A stretch of 64,000 nucleotides of DNA from Paenibacillus glycanilyticus (GTDB taxonomy: Bacteria > Bacillota > Bacilli > Paenibacillales > Paenibacillaceae): NCBI RefSeq assembly GCF_023715145.1, contig NZ_JAMBNP010000015.1:1-64000 (forward strand), written 5' to 3'. This document shows positions 7,753 to 14,824 of this stretch, piece by piece. The position numbers were made by a program, and so were the translations under genes. Position 1 is the first letter of the stretch, and each line of letters starts with the position of its first letter. The notes beneath the pieces were generated by a model. It made no database searches. It was not told the DNA's origin and saw only the letters and a program-made list of their open reading frames with translations.

Positions 7753-8673
7753 ATGAAAACTTCATCTGGCTATTGGACAGGCGTAATCATGGTTATTATC
7801 GCTGCGGCATGCTACGGAATGATGTCGCCGGTTCTAAAGCTTGCTTATAAGCAGGAGTATACCTTTCAACAAATTACCGTGCATCAGGTCGGCTTGGGGG
7901 CTGCGCTCCTATGGATTCTGATTCTGCTTCGGCCGGGTACCTGGAGCAAGCTGGCCTTCAGCTTCAAGCATTGGGGGGCATTAGCGTTTACCGGCATTTT
8001 TGGCCTTAGCATGACGACGGTATTTTATAATCAAACGCTGGAGAAGCTGGATGCTTCTTTCTCAATTGTCTTGCTTTTTCAGTTCATGTGGATTACGATT
8101 TTTCTAGAAAGTTTGCGGAACCGGAAATGGCCGACCAGATGGCAATGGGCAGCTATTGTCATAAGCATGGCAGGAACGGTATTGGCTGCCGGATTGCTTC
8201 AAAATAAGCTTATGGATATGGACTGGGCAGGCGTAGGATTTGGACTAGCCTCGGCGTTGTCTTACAGCCTGTTTCTGTTTTTGGCCGGAAGAGTGGCACC
8301 TGGTTATGATCCCGTATATAAATCGGCTATTATGATGTCATGTGGATTTATCGTTATTCTAGCCTTGTATGGCTATAAGGCATTTGAGGGCGGACAGGAT
8401 CAGCAATGGGGACTTCTGGGATGGGGGTTCGCGCTTGGGCTGATCGGACAAGTTATGCCGACTGTCTTCTTTAATGCCGGTATTCCGCGGGTCGGAAGCG
8501 GGTTGGCTTCCATGCTTGGAGCGATGGAGCTGCCCTTTGCGGTTGTCAGCGCCTGGCTTATTCTCGGAGAGTCGATATCGCTTAGCGATATAATCGGCAT
8601 CGTGCTCATTCTTGGGGGAGTTGTGCTGGCTGAATACGGCTCCCGACGAAGACAGCAAACGGTTCAAACGTGA
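7753..8673 (+). CDS. EamA/DMT-family transporter
   Basis: A 306-residue inner-membrane protein with two EamA repeats and about ten transmembrane helices, typical of drug/metabolite exporters such as RhaT/YdcZ-like permeases. The second EamA repeat ends in LGESISLSDIIGIVLILGG, the family's usual final segment. The frame stays open upstream to 7642, but a good promoter at 7692-7721 and the GGAGG about 10 bases before 7753 favour this start (MKTSSGYW). Substrate is unknown. It ends 7 bases before the 45-bp tandem repeat that precedes sigW. Confidence 0.85.
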   Translation: MKTSSGYWTGVIMVIIAAACYGMMSPVLKLAYKQEYTFQQITVHQVGLGAALLWILILLRPGTWSKLAFSFKHWGALAFTGIFGLSMTTVFYNQTLEKLDASFSIVLLFQFMWITIFLESLRNRKWPTRWQWAAIVISMAGTVLAAGLLQNKLMDMDWAGVGFGLASALSYSLFLFLAGRVAPGYDPVYKSAIMMSCGFIVILALYGYKAFEGGQDQQWGLLGWGFALGLIGQVMPTVFFNAGIPRVGSGLASMLGAMELPFAVVSAWLILGESISLSDIIGIVLILGGVVLAEYGSRRRQQTVQT

Positions 8674-8679
8674 GAGGAC

Positions 8680-8858
8680 GCTTACGAAGTAAGAATTATC
8701 ACGAAGAGCACGTGATTGGAGCATGCTTACGAAGTAAGAATTATCACGAAAGGCATGTGATTGGAGCATGCTTACGAAGTAAGAATTATCACGAAAGAGC
8801 ACGTGATTGGACCATGCTTACGAAGTAAGAATTATCACGAAAGGCATGTGATAATTCT
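8680..8858 (+). repeat. four tandem copies of a 45-46 bp unit
   Basis: Copies begin at 8680, 8725, 8770 and 8816, each with GCTTACGAAGTAAG, then AATTATCACGAA, then a variable GAGCACGTGAT (copies 1 and 3) or GGCATGTGAT (copies 2 and 4). Each unit can form a small hairpin (CTTAC-GAA-GTAAG) and a second one (ATCAC/GTGAT). There are no spacers between copies, so this is not a CRISPR array. Confidence 0.95.
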
Positions 8859-8859
8859 T
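8827..8859 (+). promoter_or_regulatory. hairpin immediately upstream of sigW Shine-Dalgarno
   Basis: The last repeat copy diverges so that AAGAATTATCAC pairs perfectly with GTGATAATTCTT (9-base loop). It ends 3-4 bases before AGGAGG (8863-8868). It could end upstream transcription weakly or affect sigW translation. Confidence 0.6.
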
Positions 8860-8875
8860 TGTAGGAGGATGAATA

Positions 8876-9442
8876 GTGAATGTATTGGAAGCCCGCCTCG
8901 CCCGGTTAGCGTTGAAAGGCGACCAGCGGGCATTTGCTGAGCTTGTAGGGCTGTATCAGGACAAGCTGTTCCATATGGCCTACCGAATGTTATATAACCG
9001 CCAGGAGGCGGAGGACGTCGTTCAGGAAACCTTTCTGCGTGTCTATAAAAATCTGGAGCGATATGATGAGTCGCTTAAATTTTCGACGTGGATCTACCGG
9101 ATCGCGACTAATCTGTGCATCGACCGGCTGAGGAAGCGCAAGCCCTCCTACTCGCTGGACGCCGAGTCCACGGATCATGAAGGACTGGACGGCTATTCCA
9201 TGATCCCAAGCGATGACCGTACGCCAGAGTCGGAGCTGCTGCTGTCGGAGACCCAGCGCATTATTCATGATTCCATTGATTCGCTGCCTCCGAAGTACAA
9301 GACGATTATGATGCTCCGCTATATTCAGGAGATGTCTCTGCAAGAAATCAGCGATGTGCTCGATATGCCGGTGACGACGATCAAGACACGCGTCCACCGC
9401 GGCAGGGAGTTTCTGCGGAAAAAACTGGAGCACAAGCTATAA
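8876..9442 (+). CDS. sigW: ECF RNA polymerase sigma factor SigW
   Basis: A 188-residue extracytoplasmic-function sigma factor with sigma-2 (AYRMLYNRQEAEDVVQETFL, then FSTWIYRIATNLCIDRLRKR) and sigma-4 (MMLRYIQEMSLQEISDVLDM, TIKTRVHRGRE) regions. It closely resembles B. subtilis SigW, which controls resistance to envelope-active compounds. GTG start with AGGAGG 7 bases upstream. The following genes rsiW-cdaA-cdaR-glmM are in the order known from B. subtilis. No ECF autoregulatory promoter was found in the 200 bases upstream, which are occupied by the tandem repeat. Confidence 0.93.
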   Translation: MNVLEARLARLALKGDQRAFAELVGLYQDKLFHMAYRMLYNRQEAEDVVQETFLRVYKNLERYDESLKFSTWIYRIATNLCIDRLRKRKPSYSLDAESTDHEGLDGYSMIPSDDRTPESELLLSETQRIIHDSIDSLPPKYKTIMMLRYIQEMSLQEISDVLDMPVTTIKTRVHRGREFLRKKLEHKL

Positions 9443-9453
9443 CGCAAAAAAAG

Positions 9454-9480
9454 TGAAACATCTGATGCGAGCTGTACGTA
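9454..9480 (+). promoter_or_regulatory. ECF (SigW-type) promoter before rsiW
   Basis: TGAAAC (9454-9459), a 17-base spacer, CGTA (9477-9480) match the SigW consensus TGAAAC-N16/17-CGTA. It lies between the sigW stop and the rsiW start, so SigW could drive its own anti-sigma factor separately. Confidence 0.6.
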
Positions 9481-9535
9481 CTTTATAAATGTGAAGAGCT
9501 TATGCGCGAGCAAACGAATGAAAGGACTGGCTGCT

Positions 9536-10168
9536 ATGAACTGCAACGTCGCGGTTGTATGGATGCATGACTATTTGGACGGCGATCTGCCGCGCGAAGA
9601 TGCGCGAGAATTACAAACTCATCTGCACTCATGTCCCGCTTGCCTAGCCCGCTTTGAACAGCTGGAGAAGACGGAAGCGATGATGCTGGGTACAATTGAG
9701 CACACCGTTTCTATTCCGGATTATGATAAATCAGCTTTAACTGACCGTATTATGGCGCAGCTGCCGAAACCGGCAATAACCAAAGAGCGTCGCGGCTTGC
9801 TTCGGTACATTTACAAGTATCCGGGCCTTACTGCTGCCGCGTTGTTCGTTCTTGTTATGCTTGGCAGCTTCACTTCGATATGGGAGCAGGATTCCAAGCT
9901 GATTGTATCCGGTGAAGATCTGCAGCAGGTAGTCATTAATGGAAACACGGTTACGGTTCCCGAAGGTGCCCACGTGAAGGGTAATTTGGTTGTCGAGAAT
10001 GGAACGGCTGATGTGAAGGGTGAAGTGGATGGCAATGTTACGGTCATCGACGGAAGCCTGAATCTGGCATCAACCGGGTACATTACCGGACAAAGCCGAA
10101 CCATTGATCAGGCGCTTGACTGGTTCTGGTACAAAGTGACGGAAACGTTCAGCGGATTGGCTTCTTAG
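9536..10168 (+). CDS. rsiW: anti-sigma-W factor RsiW
   Basis: A 210-residue single-pass membrane protein that holds SigW inactive until regulated proteolysis. The N-terminal zinc-binding anti-sigma domain shows HLHSCPAC (H-x3-C-x2-C, about residues 31-38). One transmembrane helix follows (about 103-120: GLTAAALFVLVMLGSFTSI), then an extracytoplasmic part with VTVPEGAHVKGNLVV as in B. subtilis RsiW. The ATG at 9536 is chosen over in-frame ATGs at 9491 and 9518 because AAAGGA lies 9 bases upstream. Confidence 0.9.
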   Translation: MNCNVAVVWMHDYLDGDLPREDARELQTHLHSCPACLARFEQLEKTEAMMLGTIEHTVSIPDYDKSALTDRIMAQLPKPAITKERRGLLRYIYKYPGLTAAALFVLVMLGSFTSIWEQDSKLIVSGEDLQQVVINGNTVTVPEGAHVKGNLVVENGTADVKGEVDGNVTVIDGSLNLASTGYITGQSRTIDQALDWFWYKVTETFSGLAS

Positions 10169-10172
10169 GACG

Positions 10173-10209
10173 AACTGCCTCTCTTGCAGAGAGGCAGTTA
10201 TTTTTTTTC
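10173..10209 (+). terminator. terminator after rsiW
   Basis: Perfect 11-bp stem AACTGCCTCTC / GAGAGGCAGTT with loop TTGCA, followed by A and a run of nine T. It implies that cdaA has its own promoter. Confidence 0.93.
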
Positions 10210-10264
10210 TAAAAAAAAGGGTTTCCAAGAGCAATTCTAGAAAATAATAAAGTTGAATCCAAAT

Positions 10265-10278
10265 AAACGTAAACGTTT
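10265..10278 (+). promoter_or_regulatory. palindrome upstream of cdaA
   Basis: AAACGT-AA-ACGTTT, a perfect 6-2-6 palindrome about 90 bases before cdaA, in the only stretch that can hold the cdaA promoter. It partly resembles a CcpA cre core but lacks the flanking TG/CA. Function is unknown. Confidence 0.35.
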
Positions 10279-10367
10279 TGCGGGTGAAATATAAGCGCAG
10301 TATAGAGAAGTTATATACAATCTTATATTTTAAAGATGAGTGTCGTCGGCAGTTTGGGGGTTGATCT

Positions 10368-11219
10368 ATGAATTACTTCAACGATTTGACTTGGAATGGC
10401 TGGATTAAGGACATCATTGATGTCGGCATTGTTAGTTATATCATCTATAAATTGATTTTGCTTGTGAGGGGTACAAGAGCCGTCCAGCTACTGAAAGGGA
10501 TACTGGTACTGGTCGGTACCTGGGCAATCAGCACCTGGTTTAACTTGTATACGCTGAAATGGCTGATGAACCAGATGTTTACGTTTGGCGTCGTGTCCGT
10601 ACTTATTATTTTTCAACCGGAGCTTCGGCGCGCGCTCGAGCAATTGGGGCGCGGCAAGCTGTTTGCTCGTACATCATCGCTGGAGAAGGATATTGTGGCT
10701 GAACAGGTCGAGAGCGTCATGAAAGCCGTTCAGCATATGTCTCAGCGAAGCGTCGGGGCACTGATCGTCTTTGAACGTAATACAGGAGTCAGCGAGCTCA
10801 TTGAATCCGGGATCCAGATGGAGTCGCGGATTACATCCGAGCTGCTCATAAATATTTTCACGCCGAATACGCCGCTCCATGACGGAGCCGTAATAATCCG
10901 GGGCAATCAGATAATGGCTGCCGGCTGTTATCTGCCGCTCTCTGAAAATCCGTTTATCAGCAAGGAGCTTGGGACTCGTCACCGTGCCGCTATCGGGGTG
11001 AGCGAGGTCAGCGACGCCGTTGCGGTTATCGTATCGGAAGAGACGGGACAAGTCTCCCTCGCGATTAACGGAATGATCGTTCGCGATATTAAGGAAGAAT
11101 CGCTTATTTCCAAGCTGTTCGAGGAGCTGACGCCAAAGCAGACGAGCAGCAAGGAGCGGGCAACCGTGTCTTCGTTCTCGTTCTCGTTCTGGAAGCGGAA
11201 AGGGGGCCGCGATGGATAA
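10368..11219 (+). CDS. cdaA: diadenylate cyclase CdaA
   Basis: A 283-residue membrane enzyme that makes the second messenger c-di-AMP from two ATP. Three N-terminal transmembrane helices (about residues 15-85) precede the DisA_N catalytic domain with DGA at 172-174 and RHR at 204-206, the motifs needed for catalysis. The gene overlaps cdaR by 8 bases, so the two are translationally coupled. The cdaA-cdaR-glmM order is conserved; CdaR and GlmM are known modulators of CdaA in Firmicutes. GGGGG precedes the ATG. Confidence 0.96.
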   Translation: MNYFNDLTWNGWIKDIIDVGIVSYIIYKLILLVRGTRAVQLLKGILVLVGTWAISTWFNLYTLKWLMNQMFTFGVVSVLIIFQPELRRALEQLGRGKLFARTSSLEKDIVAEQVESVMKAVQHMSQRSVGALIVFERNTGVSELIESGIQMESRITSELLINIFTPNTPLHDGAVIIRGNQIMAAGCYLPLSENPFISKELGTRHRAAIGVSEVSDAVAVIVSEETGQVSLAINGMIVRDIKEESLISKLFEELTPKQTSSKERATVSSFSFSFWKRKGGRDG

Positions 11220-12690
11220 GTGGTTAAGTCATCCGACGATGCTCAGAATTCTCTCTGTCGCCATTGCTTTGCTTCTGTGGGCGGTTGTCCATTTCGATCC
11301 GGAATCGACGCCGGCCACCGTTACTTCTAATTTGGATACCAAAGTCATTGAGGCCGCATCGGTTATCCCGACGGGACTTGATGAAACGAAATATGCACTC
11401 GTAAATGTCGAACCTACCGTAGTCCGGCTTGTCGTGGAAGGGCGCCGTGCCAGTCTGCTGACCTTGAAGGACGAAGATTATGTTGTACATCTGGATCTAA
11501 GCCATGTGACCGCAGGCGAGCATGTGGTGCCGTTGACCTATGATTTGCCCAAGGGCATTAGTCTGATTGAAATGTCTCCCCGTTCCGCTACTGTAGATGT
11601 AGTGGAGATCGAGACGAAGACCTTCGATCTTGGGGTCGCAACGGAAGGGACGCCAGCGAATGGTTATATCGCAGGTGCGCCAACGGTGAAATCCGGCACA
11701 ATCGTGAACATCACGCTGCCGAAGGACGAGATGGCTCTTGTCGGAGCGGTGCGAACAACCGTCGATATTGAAGGCGCGGAGAAGACCGTCGTCAATAAAA
11801 AAGCGCAGGTTGTCGTTTACGATACGGAAGGCGAAGCAATGGAGCATGCCATCATCCGGCCTTCTACAGTAGAAGTCGAGGTTCCGGTTACGCCGCCGAT
11901 GAAGACGATGCCGCTGCAGATCAGCTTCACGGGAAGTCTGCCGGATGGTCTCAGCATAAGCTCGGTGAAGGCGGATATTGATAAGGTCGCCGTATACGGC
12001 GACCAGAAGCTGCTGGATTCCATGGAAACCTATACTGGCGGCGTTACGGTTGATTTATCGAAGATTAAGGAAACGGGTACGGTAAAAGCCAAAGTATCGG
12101 CAGTAGGCGATGTGAAGATGGTCGAGCCGTCAGAAATCGATGTAGCCGTTACGGTAGTTCCTTCCCAGACGTTAACGCTGGACCGAAGCGTGATCTTGAA
12201 TGACCTGCCGGAAGGCTTGAAGGCTGCCTTCAAGGATCCTGCGGATGGTCATATCTCGGTTACCGTCCATGGATCGTCCAATATGCTGGCGGCGCTTCAG
12301 GACGAAGATGTGCGCCTGATCGCGGACTTGAGCGAAGCGAAGATTGGTCAGACAACGTTTCCGATTCTTGTGAAGCTCCCAAGGTTTATCGACCTGGCCG
12401 ATAAGTCGCAGAAGTTCACGGTTACGCTGGATATTACGGATAAAAATGCAACAGGCGGCGGGAACAACACGGATGAAGGCAGCGGGAACGGGGATGTTCC
12501 CGCTGGCGGTCAGCCGGAGGGCTCGCCTAGTCATTCGCCGCCGCCGGCAACGTCGGATCCGGGCTCAAATACCGGTGCCGGCAACGGTAACGGCTCCGGA
12601 GACAATACGGGCACGGATAATGGTTCGAACACCGATCCCGATCCCGGTTCAGGCACAGGCAACGAGACAGAACCGGATACCAGCCCGTGA
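11212..12690 (+). CDS. cdaR: CdaA regulatory protein CdaR (YbbR-domain protein)
   Basis: A 492-residue protein with an N-terminal membrane anchor (about residues 10-26) and an extracytoplasmic array of YbbR repeats (about 55-405), e.g. IEAASVIPTGL...VEPTVVRLVVEG. It modulates CdaA. The last ~85 residues form a Gly/Asn/Pro/Ser/Thr-rich low-complexity tail (repeats like GSGNG, PDPGSGTGN) that probably reaches into or through the wall. The tail is longer than in B. subtilis CdaR. It overlaps the end of cdaA. Confidence 0.92.
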   Translation: MDKWLSHPTMLRILSVAIALLLWAVVHFDPESTPATVTSNLDTKVIEAASVIPTGLDETKYALVNVEPTVVRLVVEGRRASLLTLKDEDYVVHLDLSHVTAGEHVVPLTYDLPKGISLIEMSPRSATVDVVEIETKTFDLGVATEGTPANGYIAGAPTVKSGTIVNITLPKDEMALVGAVRTTVDIEGAEKTVVNKKAQVVVYDTEGEAMEHAIIRPSTVEVEVPVTPPMKTMPLQISFTGSLPDGLSISSVKADIDKVAVYGDQKLLDSMETYTGGVTVDLSKIKETGTVKAKVSAVGDVKMVEPSEIDVAVTVVPSQTLTLDRSVILNDLPEGLKAAFKDPADGHISVTVHGSSNMLAALQDEDVRLIADLSEAKIGQTTFPILVKLPRFIDLADKSQKFTVTLDITDKNATGGGNNTDEGSGNGDVPAGGQPEGSPSHSPPPATSDPGSNTGAGNGNGSGDNTGTDNGSNTDPDPGSGTGNETEPDTSP

Positions 12691-12807
12691 AGCTTGTATT
12701 TGGAAGCGGGAGATTGAAAAGTAGTTTAAATGAGGCCTCCGATCGAGTAGGATTAGGAATAGGCTATTGCAGCAGCAGATTTAACGACAAAAGGGGCATG
12801 AGAAAAT

Positions 12808-14148
12808 ATGGGGAAATATTTTGGTACGGACGGAGTGCGAGGAGTAGCCAATCAGGAGCTTACTCCGGAGCTTGCTTATAAAATCGGCCGCTGCGGCGGT
12901 TATGTGTTAACAGGTCAGGCGGATAAGCCTAAGGTGGTTATCGGCCTGGATACGCGGATCTCGGGTCCGATGCTGGAAGCAGCGCTTATCGCAGGTCTTT
13001 TGTCGATTGGCGCGAGCGTTATTCGTCTTGGCGTCGTATCGACTCCAGCGGTTGCGTATATCACGCGCGAGCTTAAAGCGGATGCGGGCGTCATGATCTC
13101 GGCTTCTCATAATCCGGTTCAAGATAACGGCATTAAGTTCTTTGGCGGCGACGGCTTCAAGCTGTCCGATGAGACAGAGCTTGAGATCGAGCGCCTGATT
13201 GATGCGGAAGTGGATGAGCTGCCTCGTCCAATCGGCGGCGAGATTGGAACGGTAACGAATGACGACAACGCGAAATATCGTTTCCTCGATTATTTGAAAA
13301 CAACGATTAAAGGCGATTTCGCAGGCTTGAAGATCGTTCTTGACTGTGCGCATGGCTCGGCTTACGAGCTGGCGCCCAAAGTATTCCGCGAGCTTGGAGC
13401 GGAGATTATTACCGTTGGCGCGGAGCCGGACGGCCGCAACATTAATGCGGGCGTTGGTTCAACGCATCCGGAATATTTGCGCGAGCAGGTATTGGCGCAC
13501 GGCGCGGATTTGGGACTTTCGTTCGACGGCGATGCTGACCGTCTGATCGCTATTGACGATAAGGGCGAGGAAGTCGACGGCGACTATATCCTGTGCATTT
13601 GCGGCGATGCGATGAAGCGGGCCGGCAAGCTGAAGAACGACACCATCGTTACGACGGTCATGGCGAATATTGGCTTCTTCAAAGCGACGCAGCGTCTTGG
13701 TCTGCAAACCGCGCAAACAGCGGTAGGCGACCGCTACGTGATGGAAGAAATGCGCCGCGGCGGCTATAACCTGGGCGGCGAGCAGTCCGGCCATGTTATT
13801 TTCCTCGATTACAATACAACCGGCGACGGCATCCTGACGGCTCTGCAGCTGGTAGACACGCTTGTGGCATCAGGCCAGAAGCTGAGCGAGCTGAAGAACC
13901 TGATGAGCAAATATCCGCAGGTGCTGGTCAACGTTCGCGTAGAGGACAAGGGCCTGTACGCAGGAAACGCTGCAATCGCAAGTGCCGTTGAGCAAGTCGA
14001 GCAGGAGCTTGGCGATAACGGCCGCGTGCTTGTTCGTCCTTCCGGCACGGAATCGCTTATCCGCGTAATGGCCGAAGGCCCGGAAAAGGACCAGATCGAA
14101 AATTATGTGGCTCGAATCGTTGACGTGGTGAAAAAGCAATTAGGCTAA
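12808..14148 (+). CDS. glmM: phosphoglucosamine mutase GlmM
   Basis: A 446-residue enzyme that converts glucosamine-6-phosphate to glucosamine-1-phosphate for UDP-GlcNAc synthesis. The phosphorylated serine is Ser100 in ISASHNPVQDNG, the metal-binding loop is DGDADR near residue 242, and the C-terminal phosphate-binding RPSGTESLIRVM is present. Length is standard. It is the fourth gene of the sigW block and co-transcribed with cdaAR by position. It ends before a hairpin and the glmS leader. Confidence 0.97.
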   Translation: MGKYFGTDGVRGVANQELTPELAYKIGRCGGYVLTGQADKPKVVIGLDTRISGPMLEAALIAGLLSIGASVIRLGVVSTPAVAYITRELKADAGVMISASHNPVQDNGIKFFGGDGFKLSDETELEIERLIDAEVDELPRPIGGEIGTVTNDDNAKYRFLDYLKTTIKGDFAGLKIVLDCAHGSAYELAPKVFRELGAEIITVGAEPDGRNINAGVGSTHPEYLREQVLAHGADLGLSFDGDADRLIAIDDKGEEVDGDYILCICGDAMKRAGKLKNDTIVTTVMANIGFFKATQRLGLQTAQTAVGDRYVMEEMRRGGYNLGGEQSGHVIFLDYNTTGDGILTALQLVDTLVASGQKLSELKNLMSKYPQVLVNVRVEDKGLYAGNAAIASAVEQVEQELGDNGRVLVRPSGTESLIRVMAEGPEKDQIENYVARIVDVVKKQLG

Positions 14149-14195
14149 GCGTTAGCAGCCTTAAGCAGGCATAGGTCTAGTGTTGCCGACAAGTA

Positions 14196-14225
14196 TAAAG
14201 TCTCCACGATTCCGTGGAGACTTTA
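14196..14225 (+). terminator. hairpin after glmM
   Basis: Perfect 13-bp stem TAAAGTCTCCACG / CGTGGAGACTTTA with a 4-base loop. The tail is CATTTG rather than a clean T-run, so termination may be partial. Confidence 0.6.
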
Positions 14226-14308
14226 CATTTGCGGCTAGGCTAATGAATATATAGGTAATGTAAGGGAATTCATTTATTTGTAAATATGGGGCAAATGTAA
14301 GGCAGGGC

Positions 14309-14338
14309 TTGGGCAATTCGGACGAGAAGGCGTATATT
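14309..14338 (+). promoter_or_regulatory. putative glmS promoter
   Basis: TTGGGC (14309-14314), an 18-base spacer, TATATT (14333-14338). Transcription would begin near 14345, about 125 bases before the ribozyme cleavage site. Confidence 0.5.
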
Positions 14339-14467
14339 AATAGGAGAAAATGCGGGCGTTGTTCGTCCTGCGCCTAAAGTTCAGGTTGCGAAACCAGTCG
14401 AAAGTGAATATGATAGGAAGTATGATTCCAGCAGGAAAGCGAGGATAGAGGTTACATTCATGTTTTA

Positions 14468-14660
14468 TAAGCGCCAGAGCTTCAAGGGGATGACGTTCTT
14501 CCAATCAGGGTTGCGATGATGGAAGGAGCATACATGAAGCTGACGAGGTGGGGGTGTTCGAAATGTTCGGCGGGGACCTCCCGGTTACTGTAAGCCAACC
14601 GAAAGCCGTAACGCAAAAAGATTGGGTGACTGATCTCACAAACGTTCGGCAGGCTGCAAT
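14468..14660 (+). ncRNA. glmS ribozyme (GlcN6P-dependent self-cleaving riboswitch)
   Basis: The leader carries the hallmark elements in order: cleavage site A14470/G14471 before GCGCCAGAGCTTC, then GAAGCTGACGAGG (14536-14548), GGGGG, TTCGGCGGGG (14566-14575) and ACCTCCCGG (14576-14584). AGCTTC pairs with GAAGCT to form P1. P1 carries an insertion of about 55 bases, making it much longer than in B. subtilis. The 3' limit of the peripheral helices is approximate. Glucosamine-6-phosphate triggers cleavage of the mRNA and lowers glmS expression. Confidence 0.93.
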
Positions 14661-14707
14661 TATTGATATTATCATTTCGAGTTAGTAAACATGCTCCCGT
14701 ATGTCTA

Positions 14708-14797
14708 TGGTGCCGCCTGAGAGGTCGGCACGGGCAATAGGGGAAATAACGCCTGTGCCGCATATAGGCTGGCAGCCGTAGTCATAGTTGGGAGACA
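14708..14797 (+). promoter_or_regulatory. additional structured leader between ribozyme and glmS
   Basis: Two further hairpins lie between the ribozyme and the start codon: GTGCCG...CGGCAC (about 14710-14731) and ATAGTTG-GGAGA-CAACTAT (14785-14803 region). Neither has a T-run. They may be peripheral ribozyme structure or mRNA-stability elements. Confidence 0.4.
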
Positions 14798-14824
14798 ACT
14801 ATCGATTATCGGAGGTTTTTATAT

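Noticed and set aside
8359..8802. Minus-strand frame with 15-residue repeats (RDNSYFVSMLQS)
   Set aside because: The 45-bp tandem repeat is a multiple of three, so any frame through it repeats; there is no start signal.
8680..8858. CRISPR array
   Set aside because: The 45-bp units are contiguous with no spacers, and no cas genes are nearby.
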